Below are positions 56,523 through 64,000 of a stretch of 64,000 nt of DNA, in pieces. The stretch is taken from positions 62,001-126,000 of the forward strand of contig CANLRB010000002.1 of NCBI GenBank assembly GCA_947493455.1, written 5' to 3'. Position 1 is the stretch's first letter. Each line of letters opens with the position of its first letter. Source of the stretch: an uncultured Pseudoalteromonas sp. (GTDB lineage: Bacteria; Pseudomonadota; Gammaproteobacteria; Enterobacterales; Alteromonadaceae). A program made the translations under genes and the position numbers. The notes under the pieces were generated by a model. It did no database searches, was not told the origin of the DNA, and was given only the letters and a program-made list of their open reading frames with translations.

Positions 56523-57128
56523 CTACCATAAGATAAGCGGAATCGTTAGCAACAATAATACAGCCATCACTATATTGAATTGTTTAAGGCGTGTGTGATT
56601 GTCTAAAAAGCGTTTCATATAACATCCTATCAATACCCAAAAAAACGAACAGGGTAAAGTTGCAAGATTAAATACGATTATCCCGAATATCGCCGACGAC
56701 CAATACTCATTGCCCGGCAGTGTAAGTGCGGTGACGAGCGTTAGTAACATCGCCCATGACTTTGGGTTTATAAGTTGAAATAAGGCTGCTTGTACGAAGG
56801 TCATTGGCTGTGTTTGGTTTTTTGCTTGTCCATTTTTGCTTTTGACGATTTTGATAGCCAAGTACACCATGTAAGAACACGCGAGCAGAGTTAACAGTTG
56901 ATGTAATTGAGGAAATCGCTCAAACAATGTGCCTAACCCGAGTAGCATTACAATATGAATACAGGTCATGCCAAAACGAATGCCGAAAATATGCGCTAGC
57001 GTATTTTTCACGCCAAAATTGGCCCCAGAGTAGGCAAGTAAGATGTTGTTTGGTCCAGGGGTCAACGTGGCGCTAATACTAAATAAAAGTAAGCTCGGCA
57101 ATAACACAATAAGCGATTCAGTTAACAT
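56523..57128 (-). CDS. LysE family amino-acid exporter
   Basis: A 201-residue inner-membrane protein with about six helices. The family signature TPGPNNILLAYSGANFGVK is near residue 23, and INPKSWAMLLTLVTA near residue 113. Proteins of this type export amino acids or derivatives such as lysine, threonine, homoserine lactone or cysteine products; the substrate cannot be told. AAGGAG precedes the ATG. It is divergent from a MocR-type regulator 93 bp away, which probably controls it. Confidence 0.9.
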   Translation of the reverse strand: MLTESLIVLLPSLLLFSISATLTPGPNNILLAYSGANFGVKNTLAHIFGIRFGMTCIHIVMLLGLGTLFERFPQLHQLLTLLACSYMVYLAIKIVKSKNGQAKNQTQPMTFVQAALFQLINPKSWAMLLTLVTALTLPGNEYWSSAIFGIIVFNLATLPCSFFWVLIGCYMKRFLDNHTRLKQFNIVMAVLLLLTIPLILW

Positions 57129-57221
57129 TCTATACTCCTTAATTGTATTGGTACAATTTCATGTTTATTTATACTCTAAGCAATGGCATAGTTACAAAAA
57201 AGGGTCAATAAGTTTATTGTT

Positions 57222-58604
57222 ATGAATACAATTTGGCGGGTCGATATACACGAGTTCCATCTTTTATGTAAAACTAACTCTAAATATCAAGCGCTTGCGC
57301 TTTTAATTGAGCGTGTTGTGCAATCTGGGGGACTTTCGTCTGAGCAAAAGTTGCCAGCGCAACGAATTTTGGCTGATAAACTAAAGGTAACACATGGTAC
57401 GGTGACGCGAGCCTATGATTTACTCGTAAAGCGCGGTATCGCCTATGCAAAACTTGGTGCAGGCACTTACATTAAACAGCAAGCGCAACCCCTTGATGAG
57501 TTTGATGACACGGATTTTGCTTCAAGCATGATGCCATTAATGGGGCAGCAACAAATCATTGCGAATCAAATGTTATTGTTGGCTAATGACCAAAGTGCGC
57601 TTGATGTTCTGCTGCGCTACAAGTTAAATGGTGATGTGTCACATCAACAGCGTTTTAAGGCATGGTTAGGCCAAAAAGGCTTGCAAATAGCAAAACAAGA
57701 CCTGATATTTTGCCAAGGAGCACAACAAGGTATTTATACCGTTTTAGATGTGCTGACAAAGCCCGGTGATGTGGTTGTACATGAGTCTTTATGTTATCCC
57801 GGGTTTTATCAAGCATGTGATGCACTCGGTTTGAACACTCAGTCAGTAGATATAACCGATGAGGGTATAGACCTTGCTAAATTAGAAGACGTGTGCCAAC
57901 ACAATAACGTAAAGGCTGTTTATATTACGCCTAACTGCCAAAACCCAACCAATGTTCGCTATAGTGAACGGGTTTTAAATGATCTCCTTGCGCTCAGTAA
58001 ACGCTATAACTTTTTTATTATTGAAGATGATGTAAATTATTGCTTACCTGAAAAGTGGCGCTTGCCGTTATGGCAAAGTGCCAATGATCGGGTCTTTTAT
58101 GTTGCTAGCTTATCGAAGTATTTTGCAGGTGGACTGCGCACCGGTTATATTTTAGCTCCGGTATTATGGCAGCAAGCGGTACTTAAAAGTGTGCACAGCC
58201 AATGTTGGTCTGTCTCTATGATGAATTTTGAGCTCTTGGCTCGTGCGTTCGAAGATGCTGAGTTTGCCCGTAATCAAGAACTACTTGCTGATGAAATTCG
58301 CTGGCGAATTAATGCGTTAAAATCACTCCTTGATAAGTATGGCTTAAGTGCGCACTTTTTTGGTTTAAATGCTTATTTACAATTACCTGCATCGCTTCCT
58401 ATGCATTCACTTGCCAATCAGCTCAAGGCGCATCGTGTGATAGTTAGAACAGCTGACGTGTTTTCCCAAAACGGCGCGGCACAACACAATGCATTGCGCT
58501 TTACCCTTGGCGGGCCGCAAACAAGGAACGCATTTGAACTTGGCTTAGAGCGTGTTGAACAAGTGTTGTTGAACCTAAATCAAGAATTGGATGTTGTGAT
58601 TTAA
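57222..58604 (+). CDS. MocR-type (GntR HTH plus aminotransferase) regulator
   Basis: A 460-residue PLP-dependent regulator. The GntR winged helix is in about residues 15-85 (LPAQRILADKLKVTHGTVTRAYDLL) and the fold-type I aminotransferase domain in about 100-455. The PLP-site residues are in YITPNCQNPTN, IIEDDVNY and the lysine of VASLSKYFAGGLRTGY. Such regulators sense PLP, an amino acid or their adduct. Divergent from the LysE exporter, which is the likely target. Confidence 0.9.
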   Translation: MNTIWRVDIHEFHLLCKTNSKYQALALLIERVVQSGGLSSEQKLPAQRILADKLKVTHGTVTRAYDLLVKRGIAYAKLGAGTYIKQQAQPLDEFDDTDFASSMMPLMGQQQIIANQMLLLANDQSALDVLLRYKLNGDVSHQQRFKAWLGQKGLQIAKQDLIFCQGAQQGIYTVLDVLTKPGDVVVHESLCYPGFYQACDALGLNTQSVDITDEGIDLAKLEDVCQHNNVKAVYITPNCQNPTNVRYSERVLNDLLALSKRYNFFIIEDDVNYCLPEKWRLPLWQSANDRVFYVASLSKYFAGGLRTGYILAPVLWQQAVLKSVHSQCWSVSMMNFELLARAFEDAEFARNQELLADEIRWRINALKSLLDKYGLSAHFFGLNAYLQLPASLPMHSLANQLKAHRVIVRTADVFSQNGAAQHNALRFTLGGPQTRNAFELGLERVEQVLLNLNQELDVVI

Positions 58605-58690
58605 AAAAGTGCCTGAAGCGCTACGCATAAGGCGTGATTTATGCTATCTTTTCGCCAATTTTTGCATTCATGTTATTTAAGAGAACTCAG

Positions 58691-60184
58691 ATGACAATTC
58701 GTACTCGTGTAGCACCTTCTCCAACTGGAGACCCACATTTAGGTACCGCTTATATTGCTTTATTTAACTACTGTTTTGCGAAGCAGCAAGGTGGCGAATT
58801 TGTACTTCGTATTGAAGATACCGATCAGGTACGCAGCACACGCGAATCAGAAAATGCAATCATGGATAGCCTTAAGTGGCTTGGCTTAAATTGGGACCAT
58901 GGTCCTGATGTAGGCGGCGAGTTCGGCCCTTATCGTCAATCAGAGCGCAGCGATCTTTACAAACAGTTTGCGCAGCAATTAGTCGATGAAGGCAAAGCTT
59001 TTTACTGCTTTGCGACCAGTGAAGAACTTGACCAAATGCGTGAAGAGCAAATGGCTGAAGGTTTGCGTCCAAAGTACGACGGCCGCGGCTTAAAGTTATC
59101 AAAACAAGAGATTCAAGCTAACCTTGATGCCGGTAAACCATATGTAATTCGTATGAAAATACCAGAGGAAGGAAGCTTTAAGTTTAATGACTACCTGCGT
59201 GGTGAGATTGAGATCCCGTGGGAAAATGTTGACATGCAAGTGCTGTTGAAAGCAGATGGCTACCCAACCTACTTTTTAGCTAACGTGGTTGATGATCACC
59301 ATATGCAAATTAGTCATATTTTCCGTGGTGAAGAGTGGATTAACTCGGCGCCTAAATTGCTTAAACTGTATGAAGATTTTGGTTGGCAAGCTCCGGTACT
59401 TGGTCATTTACCTCTGTTACGTAACCCAGATAAGTCTAAGTTATCTAAGCGTAAAAACCCGACTTCAATTAATTACTATAAAGAGATGGGCTTTTTACCT
59501 GAGGCGCTACTTAACTATTTAGGCCGCATGGGCTGGTCAATGCCTGATGAGCGTGAAAAGTTTACTTTAGCTGAAATGATTGAACACTTTGACATGAAAC
59601 GTGTTTCGTTAGGTGGTCCAATCTTCGATATTGATAAGCTAAATTGGTTAAATGGTCTTTGGATCAGAGAAAACTTGTCAGATGAAGAACTTATGGCACG
59701 CTTCTTTGACTGGAAGTTTAACTCTGAATTACTGGCAAAAGTATTGCCGCAAGCTAAAACTCGTATCAATACGCTATCGGATTTAGTTGATTTGGCAGGT
59801 CATTTTGTCGCGGGTACACCAGAGTACGACCCAGCACTGTTAACTGCGGGTAAAGCCGACGAAGAGGTGATCCGTCCTGCGTTGCAAATCTTTATTTGGG
59901 AGCTTGAAGCACTACGCACTTGGGATAAATCAGAGATTTTTGCGATTGCTAAAGCAGTCGCGACTCATCACGAGTTAAAGATTAAAGATTTCCTTGAGCC
60001 TATCTTTGTGGCAATCACAGGTAAAACATCGTCTACATCAGTGGTTGATGCAATGGAAATCTTAGGCTCTGATATGTCACGAGCTCGTTTACGTGTGGCG
60101 CTAAATCACATTGGTGTGTCTAAAAAGCAGGCGAAAAAGCTCGAAAAAGCATACAAAGCGTACACTGCAAGTAGCGCAGAGTAA
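58691..60184 (+). CDS. gltX: Glutamyl-tRNA synthetase
   Basis: Charges tRNA(Glu). Class I synthetase with [16 protein letters not shown] (HIGH) near residue 5, LRIEDTDQ and [10 protein letters not shown] (KMSKS) near residue 249. The C-terminal anticodon-binding domain runs to residue 497. The ATG at 58691 gives [10 protein letters not shown]; the frame is open upstream to 58634, but those residues are not family-like. AGAGAACTC precedes the start. A terminator follows. Confidence 0.97.
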   Translation: MTIRTRVAPSPTGDPHLGTAYIALFNYCFAKQQGGEFVLRIEDTDQVRSTRESENAIMDSLKWLGLNWDHGPDVGGEFGPYRQSERSDLYKQFAQQLVDEGKAFYCFATSEELDQMREEQMAEGLRPKYDGRGLKLSKQEIQANLDAGKPYVIRMKIPEEGSFKFNDYLRGEIEIPWENVDMQVLLKADGYPTYFLANVVDDHHMQISHIFRGEEWINSAPKLLKLYEDFGWQAPVLGHLPLLRNPDKSKLSKRKNPTSINYYKEMGFLPEALLNYLGRMGWSMPDEREKFTLAEMIEHFDMKRVSLGGPIFDIDKLNWLNGLWIRENLSDEELMARFFDWKFNSELLAKVLPQAKTRINTLSDLVDLAGHFVAGTPEYDPALLTAGKADEEVIRPALQIFIWELEALRTWDKSEIFAIAKAVATHHELKIKDFLEPIFVAITGKTSSTSVVDAMEILGSDMSRARLRVALNHIGVSKKQAKKLEKAYKAYTASSAE

Positions 60185-60193
60185 TACCTCATG

Positions 60194-60222
60194 AAGCCCA
60201 CTCTATGGTGGGCTTTATTTTT
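60194..60222 (+). terminator. Rho-independent terminator of gltX
   Basis: The stem AAGCCCAC/GTGGGCTT (60194-60201 with 60208-60215) is followed by TATTTTT. It touches the stop codon of the converging kinase gene. Confidence 0.85.
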
Positions 60223-61408
60223 CTGAATTTGGCCAGAATAAGGTTATTTCGGCCCCACCTAAACGACCGTTTTTCACGAGCTTCACATCACCGTGATGCC
60301 AATTGGCGATGCGTTTGACAATATAAAGACCTAATCCATAACCGCTTGCGAGATTTTCCTGTCGACCTTGTTCGAATGGTTCAATCAGGGAGGTTGCATT
60401 TTGTGGCAAACCGGCTCCGTCGTCGGCAACGGTAAGCATAAATTGATTGTCTTGTTTGGTTAATGAAACCGTAATTTTCGAATTTGCGTATTTACAGGCA
60501 TTGCCAATCATGTTTTGTAGCGCAATCGAGAGCGTTTTTGGTTCACAAATAACATCCGAGTGGGTTATTTCGCAATTGAAAGTGATCGACGTAAACTTTT
60601 CAAAATCTTTTATTTGCTGTTTTATTAGCGGCGTCAGATCTTCTGCGGTCATTGGTAAGCTATCGCGTTGGTTCTCAATGCGGGCAAAACTGAGATATTG
60701 CTCGAGGCGGCTTTCGATATCGTCAAGCGCTTGCTCTAGGGTTTCTTTGTGGGCGATATTTTTTTGAATTGATAGGGCGAATCGAATTCGGCTTAATGGT
60801 GTTCTGATCTCATGGGATATGATGCGAGATAAGTCATTATGTAGTGTTACAAATCGGGTTATGCGCTCAGCCATCTTTGCAAAGGTATTGGCTAGTGGAT
60901 AGATGCTGGAATGCTTATTGATAGCGAGGTTTGGCAATTTGGCCGTTTTTGAAAAAGTCCGTGCGCCATCTTGTAGTTTGGTTAAATCTTTAAATAGAGG
61001 CCAAAATACCCAAAGTACTGCGAGACCAAGTAAGGCATAGAAAGCAATAAAGATGAGATGATGATTTAAGTTGTTTTCATCGCGATTAGGTAGCGGGCCG
61101 TACATGTATATATGACGTTTGTCTTGGCTCAGTATATAGTAATAGCGATTGTGTTCGCGTTTAACGGTAATAAGGCCAACACGTAGCAATTCATTTTTAA
61201 GTGATGGTGATAAGGCAATGTCATTGATATCGACTGCTTCACTGTGCTCTCGCGGCGATGAAATAAGCGTGCTTAATTGGCTCGGCGTTAATTCGATGGT
61301 TGCTTCGCTTGGATTAAACACCTCATTGTACAGTTGGCCAAATGTTACAACGAGGGCGATGAGTGCTGCAAAGCTCAGTAGGTAAAGCCGATAAAACTGT
61401 GACTTCAT
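60215..61408 (-). CDS. Sensor histidine kinase of the MipA/DUF3019 locus
   Basis: A 397-residue sensor. Membrane helices at about 9-27 and 118-138 enclose a small periplasmic domain. HAMP, the H-box ISHEIRTPLSRIRFAL near residue 202 and an HATPase with GNACKYAN, DDGAGLPQ and GYGLGLYIV follow. The family is RstB/CarS-like in general form. The start overlaps the regulator stop by 4 bp (ATGA), so they are coupled. The signal is unknown. Confidence 0.9.
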   Translation of the reverse strand: MKSQFYRLYLLSFAALIALVVTFGQLYNEVFNPSEATIELTPSQLSTLISSPREHSEAVDINDIALSPSLKNELLRVGLITVKREHNRYYYILSQDKRHIYMYGPLPNRDENNLNHHLIFIAFYALLGLAVLWVFWPLFKDLTKLQDGARTFSKTAKLPNLAINKHSSIYPLANTFAKMAERITRFVTLHNDLSRIISHEIRTPLSRIRFALSIQKNIAHKETLEQALDDIESRLEQYLSFARIENQRDSLPMTAEDLTPLIKQQIKDFEKFTSITFNCEITHSDVICEPKTLSIALQNMIGNACKYANSKITVSLTKQDNQFMLTVADDGAGLPQNATSLIEPFEQGRQENLASGYGLGLYIVKRIANWHHGDVKLVKNGRLGGAEITLFWPNSEK

Positions 61409-62094
61409 TGTTTTTCCATGCGTAGTGCATAGCCTTTGCCGCGAATTGTTTTAATGTCAAATTGAGTCACTCCCTGACTTTGCAACTTCTTTCGAAGCCG
61501 ACTTATTTTTAAGTCGATGGCTCTATCGAGGCCATCGTATTCTCGTTTGAGTACTTCACTAAACATATGCTCCCTTGAAACTGGTGCTTGGTCTGAGTTA
61601 ACTAAAATACTTAATATTTGAAACTCGTCAAAATTAACCCCTAGTGAGTTGCCTCGGTAATTTATCATTAGGAGCTCGTGGTTTATTTCGAAGTCTGTCA
61701 CTGTTGGCCGAGTTGGCTGCGTTGTTTGTTGATAAAAATTAAGTTGATTAATTATTTTTGCATGAAGTACTTCGGGAATAATAGGTTTAACCAAATAGTC
61801 ATGAGCGCCGAGTTCGAGGCCTTTTATTTGGGCTTCACTACTATCAAGGGCTGTAAGAAATAAGATTGGGCACAAATAACGTGATTTGAGCTCTGAAAAC
61901 AGTTCATAGCCGTTACCGTCAGGTAGCATAATGTCACATAGTATAAGATCTGGGGGTTGCTTGTTAGAATATGAATGAACACCCTTAATGTCATAAAAAC
62001 AGGTGCATTCGAAATTTTTTTGTTTGAGAAATAAACAAATTAATTCACTGAGTTGTTTATCATCTTCAATTAAAAAAATGTGTTTTTTACTCAT
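61405..62094 (-). CDS. Response regulator of the MipA/DUF3019 locus
   Basis: A 229-residue OmpR-type regulator. The receiver has FLIEDDKQ, the phospho-acceptor Asp in LILCDIMLPDGNG near residue 51 and Lys in LVKPIIPEV. The winged helix is in about 130-227 (LDRAIDLKISRLRKKL, IRGKGYALR). ATG 62094 gives MSKKHIFLIED and is preferred, although GGAG is only three bases before it; an in-frame TTG at 62103 is the alternative. It follows the DUF3019 gene with a tiny overlap, placing all four genes in one likely operon. Confidence 0.9.
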   Translation of the reverse strand: MSKKHIFLIEDDKQLSELICLFLKQKNFECTCFYDIKGVHSYSNKQPPDLILCDIMLPDGNGYELFSELKSRYLCPILFLTALDSSEAQIKGLELGAHDYLVKPIIPEVLHAKIINQLNFYQQTTQPTRPTVTDFEINHELLMINYRGNSLGVNFDEFQILSILVNSDQAPVSREHMFSEVLKREYDGLDRAIDLKISRLRKKLQSQGVTQFDIKTIRGKGYALRMEKQ

Positions 62095-62513
62095 AAGCTC
62101 CAACCAAACCGTCGTTTTCGGCGATATTTAGTCGGCTCATAATGTCCTATATGTAAGCTAGTTTGCGCAATTTGACGCTTCGATTTTTGCTCTACTAGGT
62201 AAATATTAACCGACGAGCTCGCCTTTATTTGGATTCTATATTGATACTGTTTTTTACCGTGATAACAATAACTTTTAGCGGGTAAATGAGAAAAGTAAAG
62301 ACAAACGTCAGTGGTATTTTCGAGTGTAAGTTCAATTTGTAGCGTGAGCTCACAGTTTTCACCTTTTTTTGCAGTAATACAACTTTTAGGTGAGACGTCA
62401 ATACGAGGCTTTACCTCAGCTTGATTGTGCAATTGCGCAAAGCTAGAGTTTGAGGCCAATAAAATGGAAAAAGCGCAGAGGGGGATGATATTTTTTTTAT
62501 TATTTTTCATCAT
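62091..62513 (-). CDS. DUF3019 family periplasmic protein
   Basis: A 140-residue protein with a signal peptide (about 1-25, ASNSSFA). The mature part holds the DUF3019 pattern: PRIDVSPKSCITAKKGENCELTLQIELTLENTTDVCLYFS with paired cysteines, then a beta-rich end and basic tail. The ATG at 62513 follows AGAGG. It lies between mipA and the two-component genes and overlaps the regulator start by 4 bp. Function unknown; a periplasmic partner of the sensor is a fair guess. Confidence 0.8.
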   Translation of the reverse strand: MMKNNKKNIIPLCAFSILLASNSSFAQLHNQAEVKPRIDVSPKSCITAKKGENCELTLQIELTLENTTDVCLYFSHLPAKSYCYHGKKQYQYRIQIKASSSVNIYLVEQKSKRQIAQTSLHIGHYEPTKYRRKRRFGWSL

Positions 62514-62521
62514 ACCAACCT

Positions 62522-63358
62522 CTAAAAACGATAGTTTATGCCAATAAAACCGCTCCAATAGCCGGTTTCATCAATCAGGTATGAAGATTGATAGGTACTA
62601 TCGAGTAGATGGCGAGATAAATTTGTATCAATTCCTAACCGTTCGTTAATCGGAATATAAAGTTTTAGTTTTATAAATGGGTTGATTGCTGCATCAATTT
62701 TTTGGTCTTTTAAAGGATAGGGCTCCTCTTCAGGGCGCACTTCATAGTAGTAACTGGTTAAGTTATCGCTTTTATAGGTCGCACCGAGCTCGATTTCCAT
62801 CAGAGCGCCGAGATACTCTTGTGTGATTGCCCAGCTAAGTTGCGTCTCATAGCCGTCATGTGTATTGAGAATGTCATATAAATGGGAAAACCGAAACGTG
62901 CCATATTCATTGTAATAGGCACCGGCCAGCCCTGCTAAGTATGATAGTTCACGTTTGACATGCTCCCCTTCAATTACGGGCTTACCTGGTTTAGGTGGAA
63001 CGCGTCGACCTGTTGGTAATACATCGGTTAATAAAAATTTACTGAGACCGTCAAGTTCAAAAAAGAAGCCATCTTCATTAAACGAGCTATAGAGATCGAT
63101 ATAAAAATTTGGCGCTTCGTATAAGCTGTATCCCAATGAAAAGTCTTCGATATAAAAACGCTCACCATAATAACTAAAATTAGGTAATGCATAGGTCGTT
63201 ATATTACCCCTTCCAGCAACGGGATTTTGTATTCCCCCATAACCGAGTGAGATATCAAACTGATATTGTCCTACTGGCGCAAGAGGCTCATGTTGTTTGG
63301 CGTAAACAAGGCTGCATGTACTCGTTAGCAGCAAAAAAGAATATAAAACGTAGCGCAT
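62522..63358 (-). CDS. MipA/OmpV family outer-membrane protein
   Basis: A 278-residue protein with signal peptide 1-20 (SLVYA). The mature beta-barrel pattern (FDISLGYGGIQNP, YALPNFSYYGERFYIEDFSLGYSL) and C-terminal phenylalanine (GINYRF) match MipA/OmpV proteins, which act as outer-membrane barrels or murein-enzyme scaffolds. It is the first gene of the mipA-DUF3019-regulator-kinase operon; the DUF3019 gene starts 8 bp after its stop. Confidence 0.88.
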   Translation of the reverse strand: MRYVLYSFLLLTSTCSLVYAKQHEPLAPVGQYQFDISLGYGGIQNPVAGRGNITTYALPNFSYYGERFYIEDFSLGYSLYEAPNFYIDLYSSFNEDGFFFELDGLSKFLLTDVLPTGRRVPPKPGKPVIEGEHVKRELSYLAGLAGAYYNEYGTFRFSHLYDILNTHDGYETQLSWAITQEYLGALMEIELGATYKSDNLTSYYYEVRPEEEPYPLKDQKIDAAINPFIKLKLYIPINERLGIDTNLSRHLLDSTYQSSYLIDETGYWSGFIGINYRF

Positions 63359-63538
63359 AATTCAACTCAAAATTAATTGTATTCATTGTAACTGTTTTTA
63401 CTGGTTTGTTAACAGAGTGTACAAAACGCTACATTAAGTTATGACTAATAACCCTTGGTTATATGTTTAGATAATAATCATACATGCTGAATTTTTATTC
63501 TGTATGTGCGAATAAATATAATAAACAGGAGTAACCCA
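63359..63538. promoter_or_regulatory. Divergent promoter region between mipA-type gene and secreted protease gene
   Basis: A 180-bp AT-rich gap between genes pointing away from each other, so it must drive both. No clear operator is visible. GGAG at 63528-63531 is the ribosome binding site of the plus-strand gene. Confidence 0.5.
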
Positions 63539-64000
63539 ATGAAGGTTAAAACAGTTGTAATTGCAGTTGCAGCAGCGCTTTACAGTGCTGGTGCAGCGTA
63601 TGCAGTTGTTCCTAAAGGTGGTGACTATGTGCACACCTTAGAAAAAATGAATGCGACCGCTGAAGACATCAAAAAGTTTAATAAAGATAATCAGTTTGGT
63701 GCACAAAGTAGCATGCTGCAAAATGATGGTTTAAATGTACAAATTAATCGTCAAGCGCAACGTTTTCAAAAAGAAGATGGCATCACAGGCGAGCATGTTT
63801 ATTTGGTACGCCTTAACAAAGCGCCCGTCACTATTGCTGCTAAGGATTCGCAGTCTGCGCTTGCTCAGTCCCTATCTGGTGTAAAAAGTGATGACAAGTT
63901 GTTCTCAAAAGGCAAAGCAACATTAACTCAAATTGCACACTATGAAGCCAGATTACGACAAGAGCAGCGCCTCGTCGCGCAAACCATCGATTCTCAGCTC
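63539..64000 (+). CDS. Start of a secreted subtilisin-like protease (partial, cut by the window edge)
   Basis: The frame stays open from ATG 63539 to the window end, giving 154 residues. CAGGAG lies seven bases before the start. A signal peptide (1-22, GAAYA) is followed by a propeptide: EHVYLVRLNKAPVTIAA and then LFSKGKATLTQIAHYEARLRQEQRLVAQ resemble the inhibitor I9 pro-domain of large S8 serine proteases. The catalytic domain is beyond the window, so the S8 assignment is tentative. Confidence 0.65.
   Translation, partial: MKVKTVVIAVAAALYSAGAAYAVVPKGGDYVHTLEKMNATAEDIKKFNKDNQFGAQSSMLQNDGLNVQINRQAQRFQKEDGITGEHVYLVRLNKAPVTIAAKDSQSALAQSLSGVKSDDKLFSKGKATLTQIAHYEARLRQEQRLVAQTIDSQL

Overview
The window looks like chromosomal DNA of a marine gammaproteobacterium of the Alteromonadales, most like Pseudoalteromonas. 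This rests on gene order and family content, not on a database search. Several blocks keep the order known from E. coli: ygiM-ygiF, metK/tkt/epd/pgk/fba, sfsA-dksA-gluQ-pcnB-folK-panB-panC, phoB-phoR and maoP/hdfR. Between them lie marine-type accessory genes: a secreted M9 collagenase, a start of a subtilisin-like protease, a Gram-negative sortase system and a MipA/DUF3019 two-component locus. I see no tRNA, rRNA, CRISPR array, insertion sequence or prophage.

Layout. 1-7.5 kb: proline catabolism (PutA without its own DNA-binding domain, with a divergent Lrp-type regulator), then an SH3 membrane protein, the CYTH/CHAD triphosphatase YgiF and a START-domain protein. 7.5-13.4 kb: three tandem paralogous outer-membrane lipoproteins that are mosaics of each other. 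13.5-22.4 kb: metK (with a perfect MetJ half-operator upstream), transketolase, a coiled-coil protein, a predicted metalloprotease, then epd, pgk and fba. 22.4-27.9 kb: a GATC-dense intergenic region before a porin, then phoB, phoR and pstS with clear Pho boxes. 27.9-35.4 kb: the panC-panB-folK-pcnB and gluQ-dksA gene string, then sfsA with divergent pepB. The pcnB gene can only be full length if it starts at a non-standard codon, and an ATT with a good ribosome binding site sits where E. coli pcnB starts.

35.5-41.7 kb holds mixed genes: a DUF3754/TMEM143-type membrane protein, an unrecognised exported/cytoplasmic gene pair, a phosphoribosyltransferase, a Crp/Fnr regulator, a small membrane protein and a secreted amidohydrolase. 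41.9-44.8 kb is the collagenase. 45.2-51.5 kb is the complete proteobacterial dedicated sortase system: histidine kinase, response regulator, OmpA-like protein, VIT/vWA target with a C-terminal sorting signal, and the sortase itself. 51.6-60.2 kb: proB, a diguanylate cyclase, a glutaredoxin-like protein, an ATP-grasp ligase gene broken by an in-frame stop near its start, maoP, hdfR, a LysE exporter with divergent MocR-type regulator, and gltX. 60.2-63.4 kb: a kinase/regulator pair downstream of DUF3019 and MipA genes. The right edge cuts a secreted protease gene.

The most notable points are the ATT start of pcnB, the stop codon inside the conserved N-terminus of the ATP-grasp gene, the compact sortase system, the GATC cluster with helically phased repeats before the porin, and the chimeric lipoprotein array.
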